Part shown: positions 21,790-33,539 of the stretch, piece after piece
Numbering within the stretch: the first letter of the stretch is position 1
Layout of the letters: each line of letters opens with the position of its first letter
Assembly: GCA_026214975.1 (NCBI GenBank)
Contig: CM047810.1
Location: forward strand, 36,753,318-36,817,317
Origin: Gentiana macrophylla
Lineage: Eukaryota; Streptophyta; Magnoliopsida; Gentianales; Gentianaceae
Reading direction: 5' to 3'
DNA: 64,000 nt
Notes under the pieces: model-generated
Databases searched by the model: none
What the model saw: only the letters and a program-made list of their open reading frames with translations
What the model was told of the DNA's origin: nothing
Program-made: the position numbers and the translations under genes

Positions 21790-21944
21790 TTTTTGTATTG
21801 TTTTCTGAAACTGACTAATAATATTGCATTGTTTAGTGTGAAAGTGAAAACAATGCATTTAATATTGTATTGGAATTTGAGAAGGACTTATATTTTGGGA
21901 CACCAAAAAAAGTTAAAAAGACTTATATTACGGGACGGAGGAAG
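21790..21944. mobile_element. Stowaway-type MITE, right half
   Basis: From attgttttctgaaactgact to acgggacggaggaag it matches the right part of the complete MITE at 57971-58224. The inverted end acttatattacgggacgga and an adjacent ta fit a Stowaway/mariner derivative. The left half is missing. Confidence 0.75.
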
Positions 21945-21946
21945 TA

Positions 21947-23920
21947 CTTGATTAAATCTTTCTATAACTTTATGTATATATATCTTTGTATGTATGTTCC
22001 TATCAATGTATGTATGGATGTTCTTTTCTATTCCACTCCATTCCCAGAGGTTCTATTTGAGTGACTTCATATATATTTGCCTTTGATTAAGTGGCATGCC
22101 TACTTGAAAAAATATCGAAGAAAAATAATATGTTATGAAAAAAGGTTGTGTTTAAAGAAACTAACATGTGGGTAAGTGTAAAATTGCGAATGAGTCAATG
22201 GTAAAATTCAAACGTACGTGTTGTCCACAACCAACAATTCACGCGTTCTCTGCCGAATTTGGTGTCTTTGGCGGAAGAAGCGAAAACCACCAAACCACGA
22301 ATATCTGCAATGTTATAGTGTAAGTTTATATTATTTTCTGACACGGTTATATCAATATTCATTGTAAATATACATACCCTCTAAGCGTTGTTGAGTATTT
22401 TGTGTTGATGTATTTCAAAATATATTTATTTTGGGATATATCTCGTAATTACTCTACAATTAAATATGTCACTAAATGGCTTTATCTTAAGTGACATGTG
22501 TTTGAAAATAATCAAGTCACTATTTTCATATGTATTATGTGACTAAAATGTTTTATGATTTTCTACTTACTCTATCTAAGTATTTGCGTATGTCACAATA
22601 AGAGCTCAAATTTAATAAGTATGTCTAATGATGTTTATCATAACATAACTTTATCTTATAATGTCACATAAACATTTTATTATACTATCTATTATTATTT
22701 TTGACATTATTTCTACTATTAAATATTTCATATATGTTTACTTAATATTTTTGGCCTACTCTTTTGACTAACCCTCGGCCCTTTTAGCCCAAAACACATA
22801 AGCCTGTTTTCTTTTTATCAAAACCCTACTCCTCCACTATTCTACTACTACTGCTTGCACCTCTTTTACTTATTCTAAGATTTTTCTCTACCCCCACTCT
22901 CCTAGAAATTTCTAGGAAATTCCCCCCATCTTTATCTTTTCACTTTTCCCATTGCAATCACATTTTCAACAATGCTCTCAAACGTCTCCTTTCTTCTGCA
23001 CCCTTTTCATCTCCATGAATCTCTTTCTCTTTTGAAGAAAGCGATCCGATTTCTTTCCTCCTCTTTCACCCGAAATAGCTTCTGATGAAAAGCTCTCTGC
23101 ATCACCTGGACTTTTGATCAGATCGAAAGATGTGCTCTACAACTCGCCTCTCTCTTCAAGATGCCATATCTCTGCAGCTTCGGTCCGTGAAGATAGAAGT
23201 CCTTTTCATCTGACGAATTTCTGCAAGCTGAGGCCTATGATGCTTGTTCTGAGGCCTATGATGTCCAAATCAAACTATCAACCCGTTTATTTGCTATCAT
23301 AGGAAGTTCTCCTCATCCTTTTCAATTTTGCAACCTTTTTCTTCCCTTTCTGTGAAATCATGTGCTCATGCCTATAAATATTATTAAAGCTAAAACTTTC
23401 TTTGCTCGAGATAAGCTTAAATCGGGTTTAAGCTGCAAATGAACAAAAAAATCGAATCTTTTCTCTTAATGCATGCTCAGATCTCAAATAATCCGTAAAG
23501 ATATGATGTTAAATGGTTAACTGTTTTGATCTGAATATTTATCTGGTATTGCATGCCTAATTGACTTTTACAGCGGATAAAATGCTTAACATGTTTTTAA
23601 ATGTTACCTGCATGCTTCAGTTTTTAATGTGGTATTTACATCATCTTTGCTGCTAGCCTCATCGAAATCCGAAATATATATGCATATATACACTTGGTTA
23701 TGTTATATAAATTTTAATCTGTAATTTGTGTGTATATATTTGATGTATATGTTGTATGTATAAGACAATATGTCTCTTATGCAATCTACGCAATATATAT
23801 TATTGTGGATAATTTTCTGCTCTATCTGGTTGTAATTGTTTGTTGTATGTATATGGTAATGCGATATATTAGTCCAATGATATGTTGGTGAGATATATAT
23901 GTGTATTATATGAGTGTACA

Positions 23921-23921
<1 letters not shown>
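21947..23921. other. AT-rich intergenic DNA with a pyrimidine-rich tract, no gene assigned
   Basis: 22780-23090 is strongly CT-rich, resembling a plant 5' leader. A 62-codon frame at 23114-23302 follows, but no domain is recognisable. A 27-bp string at 22079-22105 recurs exactly at 30421-30447. The rest is simple AT-rich sequence. Confidence 0.4.

Positions 23922-23988
<67 letters not shown>
23922..23988. repeat. (TA)n microsatellite
   Basis: About 33 TA units directly abut the 5' LTR of the copia element. After the 3' LTR the tract resumes (28533-28570) as TA then TG/CG repeats. The element therefore inserted into this microsatellite. Confidence 0.95.
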
Positions 23989-23993
<5 letters not shown>

Positions 23994-24136
23994 GAGATAC
24001 TATTATTAAAACATATATATTTATATTTATCATTTATTATTTTCTATTGTCTTGTTAATTAAGTTAGTCAATATACATATAAAGACTCTTGTACTCATAT
24101 TATTATTCAATGGAAAATACATTAGATTATTTTACA
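23989..24136 (+). repeat. 5' LTR of the copia element
   Basis: tgttggagatactatt to gattattttaca; about 90% like the 3' copy at 28386-28532. Confidence 0.9.
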
Positions 24137-24139
24137 CTA

Positions 24140-24151
24140 TGGTATCGAGAG
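24140..24151 (+). other. Primer binding site, initiator tRNA-Met type
   Basis: tggtatcgagag starts 3 bp after the 5' LTR, close to the usual copia primer site TGGTATCAGAGC, with one A lost. Confidence 0.85.
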
Positions 24152-24254
24152 ATAGGTCTCCTCTTCTCATAGCTAATACGTCTCCTCTTCCTAAACCGTC
24201 TTCCTCCTTACAAACCCTAACTTTGCATACACAAAAAAAAAAAAATTTGCGACC

Positions 24255-25110
24255 ATGTCGACCACCACCACCAACTTGACCACCTCCGCGCCTGCTCCTT
24301 CTCTCCCAACCTTCTCCCTTCCTCTTCTATTCATATATCTAAACTAACACGTCAAAACTACAATTTATGGCGTGCTCAGATTCTTCCATACCTCAAAGGT
24401 CAAGGCGTTTTTGGTTATCTCGATGGTAGTATTCCCCCACCGGAGAAGACAGTCACCGCTGCTGGCACGACATCCATCAATCCGGCTTATACTGAATGGG
24501 TTAAACATGACAACCTTATTCTTAGCACCATCACCTCCTTCATCTCCGATGATGTTCTCATCTGGTATACCACAGCCTCCACCTCCGCCGCGAAATTTGG
24601 ACGACCACAAAACATCCTTTGCTTCCACAAGTCGATCGAAACTCGTCCAACTTCGGATGATCTTGCCTCCACCCGAAAATAGGATCTTACGGCCTCGGTT
24701 ATTTTTACAAGCTCAAGCGAATCTGCGGATGAATTAGCTCTCATTTGGTCATCCTCTCCGATGATAAGGATTTTATTGCGGACCTTCTAGGCGGCCTCGG
24801 CCCGATTCACGAGTCGTTCGTCACCATGATCGGCTCGCGCATCGATCACCATTGATGAGTGCTTTTCCCGACTTCTAACATTGAAGCCCGTCATCTCCAT
24901 CACCACCCGATTCCGCCTCCAAGCACGCCGCCTTCGGCCTCCATTGCCACTCCGGCCGCCAACCTTGCTTGGCTCCATCTCGGAACACAACTCTCGGCAA
25001 TCCTCTGGTTATCATGGCCGTGGATCGAATAATTATCGAGGGCGGGGCGGCGTGGCGTGTGGCTCGCCCGCCTTCATCTGATTCGGACGCCGCACTACAC
25101 GCCAATCATT
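24255..25110 (+). pseudogene. Copia gag remnant
   Basis: Translation across frames shows AYTEWVKHDNLILSTITSFI, typical of plant copia gag (UBN2/Retrotrans_gag_3 type), and a Ser/Thr/Pro-rich leader (STTTTNLTTSAPAPSLP). Frameshifts and stops, such as after FIYLN and at 24680, break it repeatedly. No intact zinc knuckle is visible. Confidence 0.65.
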
Positions 25111-26752
25111 TCTCGAGTCGGGCATTCAACACAAAATCACTCACTGGTACACGCCCCTCCCAACAGCCATACCCCAATTCTGAGACCCCACCACCCCTCG
25201 GCGCCTCATGCAAATTATACATACTATCACCAGGCACCCTTCACCCATGATTGGATCCCTGACACCGGTGCCACGCATCATATAACCAACGACCTTCAAA
25301 ACTTAAATTTCTCGTATGAGCCTTATGATGGTCCTGATAAAGTTCACGTTGGTGATGGAACAGGTTTACCAATTTCTCACCTTGGATCTTCCTCTATTAA
25401 TTCCCCTTCCCGTACTTACTTGTTGCATAATGTTTTAGTTACTCCCCCCTTACAAATAATTTATTATTTGTTCGCCAGTTTGCACACGATAATGATGTAT
25501 ACTTTGAATTTCATACTAATTATTTTCTCGTGAAGGATTACTCGGGCCACGTCCATCATAGAGGATTTGTCAAAGATGGTCTCTATCGCTTCTCTTCCTC
25601 CTTCCAACGTCCCTCTGCTCAAGCTCTCTCCGCCACCTCCTGCTCCTCCGCCATCTGGCATCAACGCCTTGGTCACTGCTCATTTCCCTCCCTTCGTGAT
25701 GTTTTAGGTCGTTTATCTATTAGGTTTTCAAATAAGGCACCATCTTCTGTATATGCTCCCTGTCAACTCGCTAAGAGTCATAGACAACCTTTATATGTTT
25801 CGGATTTTACGTCTTCTGCCCTTTTAGATTTACTTTATTCGGATGTGTGGGGACCCTGTACTGAATCGTCCATTTATGGCTCTAGATATTATGTCAGTTT
25901 TATTGATGATTTCAAAAAAAATTATGGTTGTTTCCTTAAACGCAAATCTGATGTTGAAAATGTTTTCAACGATTTTCTTACTCTGATTGAGCGCCAATTC
26001 AATACTAAACTAAAAGCACTTCAAACTGATTGGGGGGCGAGTATCGTCATCTCACACACTACCTTACTATTCTTGGCATTATTCACCGTCTATCCTGTCC
26101 ACACACTCACGAACAAGTCGGCGCCATCGAAAGGCGTCATCGCCATATCGTCGAAGTCGGACTCGCTCTCCTCGCTCAGTCTCACTTACCCCTCCAATAT
26201 TGGGAGGATGCCTTTTTAACCGCCACTTACCTCATCAATCGCCTCCCTACCCGAGTCCTCAATGGCAAATCCCCGTATGAAATGGTGTATGGACGCCCCC
26301 CGGACTACTCCTTCCTTCGTGTTTTCGGTTGTGCAAGCTGGCCTCACCTTCGTCCCTATAATAACCACAAAACCGATTTCCGTTCCAAGACTTGCATCTT
26401 CTTGGGCTATAGCCCTAACCACCATGGATATAAGTGCCTTGACCTCTCCACCGGACGTGTCTATATCTCACGACACGTTGTCTTTGATGAATCCACTTTC
26501 CCATACACTCCTTCTCCTACTCCCATCATACCGAACATCATTACCGTGCCTTTACCGACCTCACTATCACCGCCACCTTCCACTCACCCGGTCCTATCAT
26601 CCTCTGCCCCTTCTCCTCCACATAACCCACCCCGCACACCGGGCCCAACCTCCCCTCCTCCCCTATTTCGGCTCTACCTCCCTCCCATACCCCAAACAAT
26701 GCGGCCACATCCTCATCCGGTACGGCTCCTCAACCAGGCCATCTTATGGTAA
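25111..26752 (+). pseudogene. Copia protease and integrase
   Basis: Protease: HDWIPDTGATHHITNDL near 25245 with catalytic Asp in DTG. A frameshift near 25470 separates it from the next frame, 25530-26219. That frame has the GAG-pre-integrase block IWHQRLGHCSFPSL and the first integrase Asp in LLYSDVWGP. An extra G in a run of G at about 26033 moves the reading after LQTDW to GGEYR in the frame 26030-26752. That frame carries the catalytic Glu (GAIERRHRHI) and the LPTRVLNGKSPYEMVYGRPP region. All catalytic residues remain but the frame is broken twice. Confidence 0.85.
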
Positions 26753-28345
26753 CACGCACCAAAACCAACACCTTAAAACCCACACAAATGCATGACTTCA
26801 TCTGTTATCCAATATCTCGTGCTCTTCTGAACACCATAGCAAACACCGATCCCACCTCATATACCGAAGCTTCTAAGCACCCTGTCTGGCATAATGCTAT
26901 GAGAGAGGAGATTAATGCTCTACTGCGCACTAACACTTGGGATCTTGTACCTTTTCAGTCTCATATGAATATTGTAGGGAACAAATGGGTTTATCACACA
27001 AAGCACCACGCTGACGGTACCTTTGAACGTCACAAAGCTCGCCTTGTTGCTAAAGGCTTCCACCAGACCGTAGGAGTGGACTTCACGGATACATTCAGCC
27101 CGGTGGTTAAACCGGTCACTATCCGCCGCTTACTTGCACTTACTGTATCACAGGGTTGGTACCTTCGTCAAGTTGACATACAAAATGCCTTTCTCCACGG
27201 CAACCTCAACAAACCTGTTTACATGCAGGAGCCTCAAGGATTCGTTCATCCGGATTATCCCGACTATGTTTGTCGTCTCAAGCGTAGCCTCTATGGTCTG
27301 CGACAGGCGCCCTGTGCATGGTTCTCCTGCCTTAAAGATGTTTTGACTACGTTCGGCTTGCAAGCTCAAAAGCCGACACTTCTCTCTTTATCTACAGTCG
27401 TGATGGACAGCGCAATTATCTTCTTGTTTATGTTGATGATGTTATTATTACAGGTACTTCTCAGTCTCTTATCTCGCAGGTTATCACCTTTCTTGGCTCC
27501 CAGTTCCTGTCAAAGATCTTGGTACATTGTCCTACTTTCTGGGCGTATAGGCACTTCCCACCTCCGATGGCTTATATCTTACTCAGCGAAAATACATTCT
27601 GCAACTATTGCAACGGGCTGACATGGACAAATCAAAACCGTGCCCCACGCCCATGTCGACTTCGTCTCGCAGTGACTCGGCATCGACCTCCTTATTCTCT
27701 GATCCCTCTTTATACATGACTATTGTTGGCGGCCTCCAGTACCTCAGCTTTACTCGTCCAGACATTGCCTTTCTTGCCCATAAGGTCGACAAGTTCATCT
27801 GATCTCCCCATGATGATCACTGGCTCGCCGTCAAACGAATTCTTCGTTACCTCAAACAAACTATTTCTGATGGTTTATTCCTCTCTCGGCACTCTCCTCT
27901 CTCTCTTCAGACGTATTCTGACTCCGACTGGGCTGCGGATCCCGATAACCGCCGCCCTCGTCGGGAGTCTACTGTATTACTTTCGGGCAACAATCTCATC
28001 ACCGGTGGCGCTCAAACAACATCTCATCGTCTCTCAAAAGTAGTACGGAAGCCGAATACAAAACCCTTTCCAACACTGCTGCTGAAGTCCAGTGGTTGTG
28101 CACCCTTCTCTCTGAAATGCAGATTCGTCTTCCCTCTCCGCCTACGTTATGGTGCGACAACATCGGCGCCACATACCTTGCTCATAATCCGATGTTTCAC
28201 GCCGCACCAAACATATTGAGATAGATTTTCATCATGTTCGGGAACTAGTAAACCGAGCGCCTCAATATTTCATTCCTCGGCTCAAAGATCAACTTGCGAT
28301 CTTCCGACGAAACCCTTGCCCGTCCACGCTTGAGTTACTCAAGTC
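26746..28345 (+). pseudogene. Copia reverse transcriptase and RNase H
   Basis: The RT opens with EEINALLRTNTWDLVP, then [29 protein letters not shown] and NAFLHGNLNKPVYMQEPQGF. A frameshift near 27366 precedes the YVDD active site (LLVYVDDVIITG, near 27425). RNase H landmarks follow in changing frames: DKSKPCPTPM, FTRPDIAFLAHKVDKFI then a stop, [26 protein letters not shown] and LWCDNIGAT. Order and content are those of a copia pol C-terminus, but several single-base indels prevent a full product. Confidence 0.85.
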
Positions 28346-28385
28346 CAATCTCCGTGTCGCGCCTTCTTCCACGGGATTGCGGGCG

Positions 28386-28532
28386 TGTTGAAGATACTAT
28401 TAATAAAACATAAATATTTATATTTATCATTTATTATTTTCATTGTCTTGTTAAGCTAAGTTAGTCGATATACATATAAGAGCTTTCTTATCATATTATT
28501 ATTCAATGAAAAATACATTAGATTATTTTACA
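28386..28532 (+). repeat. 3' LTR of the copia element
   Basis: tgttgaagatactatt to gattattttaca. The purine-rich acgggattgcgggcg just before it is the likely polypurine tract. Confidence 0.9.
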
Positions 28533-29942
28533 ATAATATATATATATATGTGCGTGTGTGTGCGCGTGCCGTGCATGTATATGTATGTACATATATTTTG
28601 TGTCACTTTCAAAAAAAAAGTTACGGCTACGCTTTAAGCCTGACTATAAGTATTAGTGTTTGCAAATTGGTTTTTCTATGCATTATATATATTTATTATA
28701 TGTTACAGCTTATATGGAAATGCACTATGTCACACATACACACACATATATATATATTCAGAACACACAATGCGAGTATTTTGATTTTTTATTTTTTTTT
28801 TACATTCCTGCCTTGTTTTTTGTTTTTTGTTATTTTGTTTTTCTTTTGTGTGTAATATTTTAATTGGCCTTCCTTTTCAATCAGTACAAATAATACATAT
28901 CTGTTTTGTTGATATAATTTCATTGATGTTAATTTCTTATTATATTTGTGCATATTTATTATATGTGCTCTACACTGATTTATAAGACCAAAACAAAAAA
29001 AACATATAAAACATCACTGTTTGTGGGAGTACTTACATACCATCAGAATTTTATGGTAAACATCTTTGATGGTTTCACACCAATTGCTAAAGCACACCAA
29101 TTGTTCAAGCACATAAAATGCTATATATACGGCCATGAAGTCGAGAGAAGAAGTTTGATATACCGCAATAATGGGTAAAGGTTCAATGTTTCCTTCCTAT
29201 TTGTGTTTCCATAATGGGTAAAGGTTCAATATTTCCATATGGTGAATGTCAAAGTTTGTGTTTCCATATTTCCCTTCTCTTTTTTGGTTTAATTATGTTG
29301 GGTAGGGAGACATTCATTTTTGTAGTTCATTTGGTGACTATAAATTGGTTTCATCCAAAAGGTAACAAATACGAATTGGATAAGCAATGCTGTAATTTTC
29401 ACTGAAATACCAATGCTGTAAGTAAGCAACGTACCTGAAATGCGTGTTACTGCGATGAAACGAAGCAGAAAGGAAGTATTCACTGCTGGAATTTGTTTAT
29501 GCTGAAATACCAATAGTGTAAGTAACCAAAACAAATACCAATGCTGAATTTGTTTATGCTGAAATACCAAAGTTGAATTTGTTGTACTCCTCTTGCTGGA
29601 AGCAGAAATAGTCGGACAAAACAAATCTTGAAAGGGATGATAAAATAGTTACCTGCGGTTACTGTGTACTACTTTTGTGGATTGGATTCTTGTGTAATGA
29701 TGTAATGTGATATACAGATTTTTAGAATGTGATATTGTAATGAGGGTGGTGAACTTGTTGGATTATTAGTAATGGATAGTAGTTGTGATCATGGAGGAGT
29801 TGGATAGTGAGAGTGTGGTGGGTTAATTTTGGAATGCAGTTAATTTTTTTAGGAGTTACATTGTAATTGCGTGGGTTACATTGTGGTGCAGATTAATTTT
29901 TTAGGAGTAATGCGTGGGTTTCAGTATTTCTTTTTTGGAATA
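28533..29942. other. Microsatellite remainder and AT-rich intergenic DNA
   Basis: Starts with TA then TG/CG repeats (28533-28570). Short direct repeats occur later: ccataatgggtaaaggttca at about 29165 and 29210, and gctgaaataccaa several times at 29400-29570. No gene seen. Confidence 0.45.
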
Positions 29943-30162
29943 ATTATTTAAAAAAAAAAAACCTTCAACTCTGGCCCCCACCCACCATTCTCTTTGATTC
30001 ACCGGTGAGTGGAGAATGTGATCCCCACCAGTAACTTAGAATCACATGGGTTTGCCACAGAAGGTACAATTTGCCCCTTTGCGGGAATCGAACGAATGAC
30101 CTCTTAGTAAGGCGTGCACTACGCATCCAAGTCCCTCACCAACTGGGTTATGTCCAGGGGAC
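29943..30162 (-). mobile_element. tRNA-derived SINE with target duplication
   Basis: On the minus strand the head has an A box (ataacccagttggtgaggg) and a B box (cattcgttcgattcccgc), followed by a unique body and a T-rich tail at the plus-strand left end. The flanks repeat ttggaata (29935-29942 and 30163-30170), so it is a complete SINE insertion of about 220 bp. Confidence 0.85.
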
Positions 30163-30479
30163 TTGGAATATATATATTTTTTAATTTTAATTTATTTTAT
30201 TTTTTGCTTTATTGGAGGATAGTGGGATGGTGATGCATTTTTTTTATGTTTGTGAGTAATGCGTGGGTTGTGATTTTTTTTTTGGAATATTTAATTATTT
30301 TTGCTAAATTGGAGTTATTTTTATTGGTTTTTCTTGTGGAGGAAAACCGGGTATGGATCGGGTCAATTGGAAGAAGCGGGTTAATTGACGGTTTTTTCCT
30401 GGAAATATAAATATAGATATGCCTTTGATTAAGTGGCATGCCTACTTTAACCACGTCCAAATTTGGACTAATAGACAAA
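30163..30479. other. Intergenic DNA
   Basis: AT-rich. It resembles 29860-29940 in part (the phrase gagtaatgcgtgggtt recurs). Contains the second copy of the 27-bp string shared with 22079. No gene. Confidence 0.35.
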
Positions 30480-30892
30480 ATTGACTTGTAAATTTCTTGT
30501 CAACAAACTTGGTAATATTAAATGGTGCTACACATTTCTAGAAATTAAAAGAAATCTCTAGCTTGTATAAAAACCCTAGAAATACATTTCTAGAATAGAA
30601 GTTTCTAGATAAGAAGACTCTAGAATAAATATCTAAGTATTTGGCTAGAGTAGAAGCTACTATATACATGTAGGGATTACTCAAAATCAAGAAATGCCTG
30701 TAACATCCTATTGACACTGAACTATCCAATGGGCTATAAATAGCACCACCACCATGTACTTGAGCAACCAAGCAATCAAGCAATCAATACAATAAAATCC
30801 CTTTCTCCAATCTCTCCAACTTATCAATCTTTTTTCATCTCACACTCATCATCCTAGCCTTCTCCATTCAACTTACAACAAAAATTCTAACA
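30480..30892 (+). promoter_or_regulatory. Probable solo LTR with heat-shock element cluster
   Basis: A promoter-like block: perfect TTCTAGAA motifs at 30536-30543 and 30588-30595, the second extended by further GAA and TTC units at 5-bp spacing up to 30605. A CCAAT box lies at 30726 and a TATA box (ctataaatag) at 30734. These are followed by a short repeat (caagcaatcaag) and a pyrimidine-rich leader ending ttctaaca. Spacing of HSE, CCAAT, TATA and leader fits an LTR promoter. The CA end at 30892 is plausible; the TG start and the partner LTR were not found. Heat regulation is inferred from the motifs. Confidence 0.5.
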
Positions 30893-31489
30893 GGTAGTTT
30901 TCATGAACACAAAGTATCCCCCTCCCCACCTCCCATGTTTTACTAATCTTTGGTAAGTTTTGGAAACAAATATTCCATAGCCAAAAGCCACAAAACAGTC
31001 ATGTATCATTCTCGAATTTATCATTCTTCTGGAATTTGGAATCAAATCTCAGTAGAGTGTAGTCAACAACTGGTAAGATTAAACAATAGGATGTTAACAA
31101 AACTTTCATGAAAGCAGGCGATTATATTCTGCATATTGATTTTGATTAACCCCTTTCTCATATAACTTGTATTTGATAGAAGCAAGATAGTTGAAAAAGG
31201 TGCACCATGTATTCCTGAGCCATAGTCGATTAATCTGTTAGATAGATATATAATATAATAAATATGGGGATTTTTTCTGGACTACCATCACTTTTTGGGT
31301 GAATTTGTGGATATACCACCCAAGACAAAAAAAAATTTTTTTGGGCGCGATTTTCTTCCATTTTTTTCACAAATGCTAAGACGATCTTAAGGTACATCAT
31401 TCCCCTATTAGGTTCCCTTCCCAATTAGGGTTTAGTTTGGTTAAAAACACCTAAAACGAAAAAAATAGGAGTGGTATATCGACAATGAA
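30893..31489. other. Intergenic, no gene seen
   Basis: AT-rich DNA with no domain-bearing frame. It precedes the exon array and may hold its lost 5' part. Confidence 0.35.
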
Positions 31490-33539
31490 GTGGTATGGCT
31501 TGAAATTGGGCTTGTCAATAGTGGTATATTGACAAAGCTTTGGCTTGGAACCAAGTTTTATGGTATGTATGTGTTATTAGTAATTTTTTGTTTCTGTTTT
31601 TATGTCTCTGTTTTCTATTCTGAATTCTTTGTTTCTCTATTACATGTTTATCAGCAGCGACAAAGTGGTCCCCTGAGAATTCTGGAACGTAATCCGAATG
31701 GCCCAAACTTGCAAGATGTTGCAGGTACTTCTGAAGGCGGACAACATGGGTCTTAAACCATGCTTGTCATGGAACCAAGTTTTATGGTGTGATATGTATG
31801 TGTTATTAGTAATTTTTTGTTTCTGTTTTTATGTCCGTGTTTCTATTCTGATTTCTTTGTTTATCTATTATCGGTTATTCAGCTGCGACAAAGTGGTCAT
31901 CCTAGAAGTTAATCCGAATGGCCCAAACTTGCAAGATGTTGCAGGTACTTCTGAAGGCAGACAACATGGTCTTAAACCCATGCTTGGCATGCAACCAAGT
32001 TTTATGGTATGTATGTGTTATTAGTAATTTTTTGTTTCTGTTTTTATGTCTGTGTTTTCAATTCTGAATTCTTTTTTTCTCTATTACCTGTTTATGTGCA
32101 GCGACAAAATGGTCCCCTGAGAATCCTGGAACGTAATCCGAATGGCCCAAACTTGCAAGATGTTGCAGGTACTTCTGAAGGCGGACAACATGGTCTTAAA
32201 CCCATGCTTGGCATGGAACCTAGTTTTATGGTATGTATGTGTTATTAGTAATTTTTTGTTTCTGTTTTTATGTCCGTGTTCTATTCTAATTTCTTTATCT
32301 ATTACCGGTTAATCAGCAGCGACAAAGTGGTCCTCGGACAATCCTGGAAGTTAATCCGAATGGCCCAAACTTGCAAGATGTTGCAGGTACTTCTGAAGGC
32401 GGACAACATGGTCTTAAACCCATGCTTGGCATGGAACCTAGTTTTATGGTATGTATGTGTTATTAGTAATTTTTTGTTTCTGTTTTTATGTCCGTGTTCT
32501 ATTCTAATTTCTTTGTTTATCTATTACCGGTTAATCAGCAGCGACAAAGTGGTCTCCTGACAATCCTGGAAGTTAATCCGAATGGCCCAAACTTGCAAGA
32601 TGTTGCAGGTACTTCTGAAGGCGGACCCATACTTGGCATGGAGTTTTATGGTATGTATGTGTTGTTAGTAATTTTTTGTTTCTGTTTTTATGTCTGTGTT
32701 TTCTATTATGAATTCTTTGTTTCTCTATTACCTGTTTATCAGCAGCGAAAAAATGGTTCCCTGAGAATCCTGCAACGTAATCCGAATGGCCTGAACTTGC
32801 AAGATGTTGCAGGTACTTCTGAAGGCGGACAACATGGTCTTAAACCCATGCTTGGCGTGGAACCAAGTTTTATGGTATGTATGTGTTATTAGTAATTTTT
32901 TGTTTCTGATTTTATGTCCGTGTTTCTATTCTGATTTCTTTGTTTATCTATTACCGGTTAATCAACAGCGACAAAGTGGTCCTCCGACAATCTTGGAAGT
33001 TAATCCGAATGGCCAAACTTGCAAGATGTTGCAGGTACTTCTGAAGGCAGACAAGTTATTAGTAATTTTTTGTTTCTGTTTTTATGTCTGTATTTTCTAT
33101 TCTGAATTCTTTGTTTCTCTATTACCTGTTTATCAGCAGTGACAATGGTCCCCTGAGAATCCTGAAACGTAATCAGAATGGCTCAAACTTGCAAGATGTT
33201 GCAGGTACTTCTGAAGGCGGACAACATGGTCTTAAGCCCATGCTTGGGATTTCTGAAGCCAATGACCCTAAAATCGGTACAAGTAATCAAGTATGCATCT
33301 TTTATAGTAAAATTTTTGTTTTTGTTTTTCTGTCTGTGTTGTGTGTGTTTTTTTATTTTGATGATTTATTTGTTTGTTTAATGCAGCAGGGACCCGTGGA
33401 TGGAAAGGACAAAGATTGTGTTGATGAGACCCCTGCATCCACCCCAAAACTTGGGGACGACTGTGACGCCAAAGATACAACTTTTGTTGGACAGGTGGCT
33501 AGGCGTATCCGCCATTTTAGTTGGTTCAAGCCATACTAG
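31490..33539 (+). pseudogene. Gene with tandemly repeated 44-codon exon, unknown family
   Basis: A phase-0 exon of 132 bp (44 codons) with its ~90-bp intron is repeated. Exons: an end fragment before 31560, then 31655-31786, 31883-32006, 32102-32230, 32317-32448, 32539-32650, 32743-32874, 32969-33054 (no donor), 33137-33290 and a last exon 33387-33539. The consensus reads QRQSGPLRILERNPNGPN then LQDVAGTSEGGQHGLKPMLG then MEPSFM. Introns start gtatgtatgtg and end tttatcag or taatcag. The last two exons differ: unit 8 ends in EANDPKIGTSNQ, and the final exon encodes a 50-residue acidic then basic tail (DGKDKDCVDETP...VARRIRHFSWFKPY). Damage: in-frame TAA in unit 1 (31754), lengths not divisible by 3 in units 2 and 5, truncation of unit 7, and CGA-to-TGA in unit 8. 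I do not recognise the protein. Confidence 0.65.
31560..33140 (+). repeat. Tandem exon-intron array with two alternating subtypes
   Basis: Unit length is about 222 bp. Two subtypes alternate. Type A exons encode RILERNPN and follow introns ending ttacctgtttatcag. Type B exons encode TILEVNPN and follow introns ending ttaccggttaatcag. Order is A, B, A, B, B, A, B, A, so the array grew mainly by dimers of about 440 bp. Confidence 0.85.

Larger units (their letters stand above)
23989..28532 (+). mobile_element. Ty1/copia LTR retrotransposon, short LTRs, degenerate
   Basis: LTRs of about 148 bp flank a pol region in copia order: gag, protease, integrase, RT, RNase H. Target site is a TA microsatellite (left atata, right ataat). 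Short LTRs and DTGATHH-type protease suggest the Ale/Retrofit group, by inference. Numerous frameshifts and stops make it non-autonomous. Confidence 0.9.
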
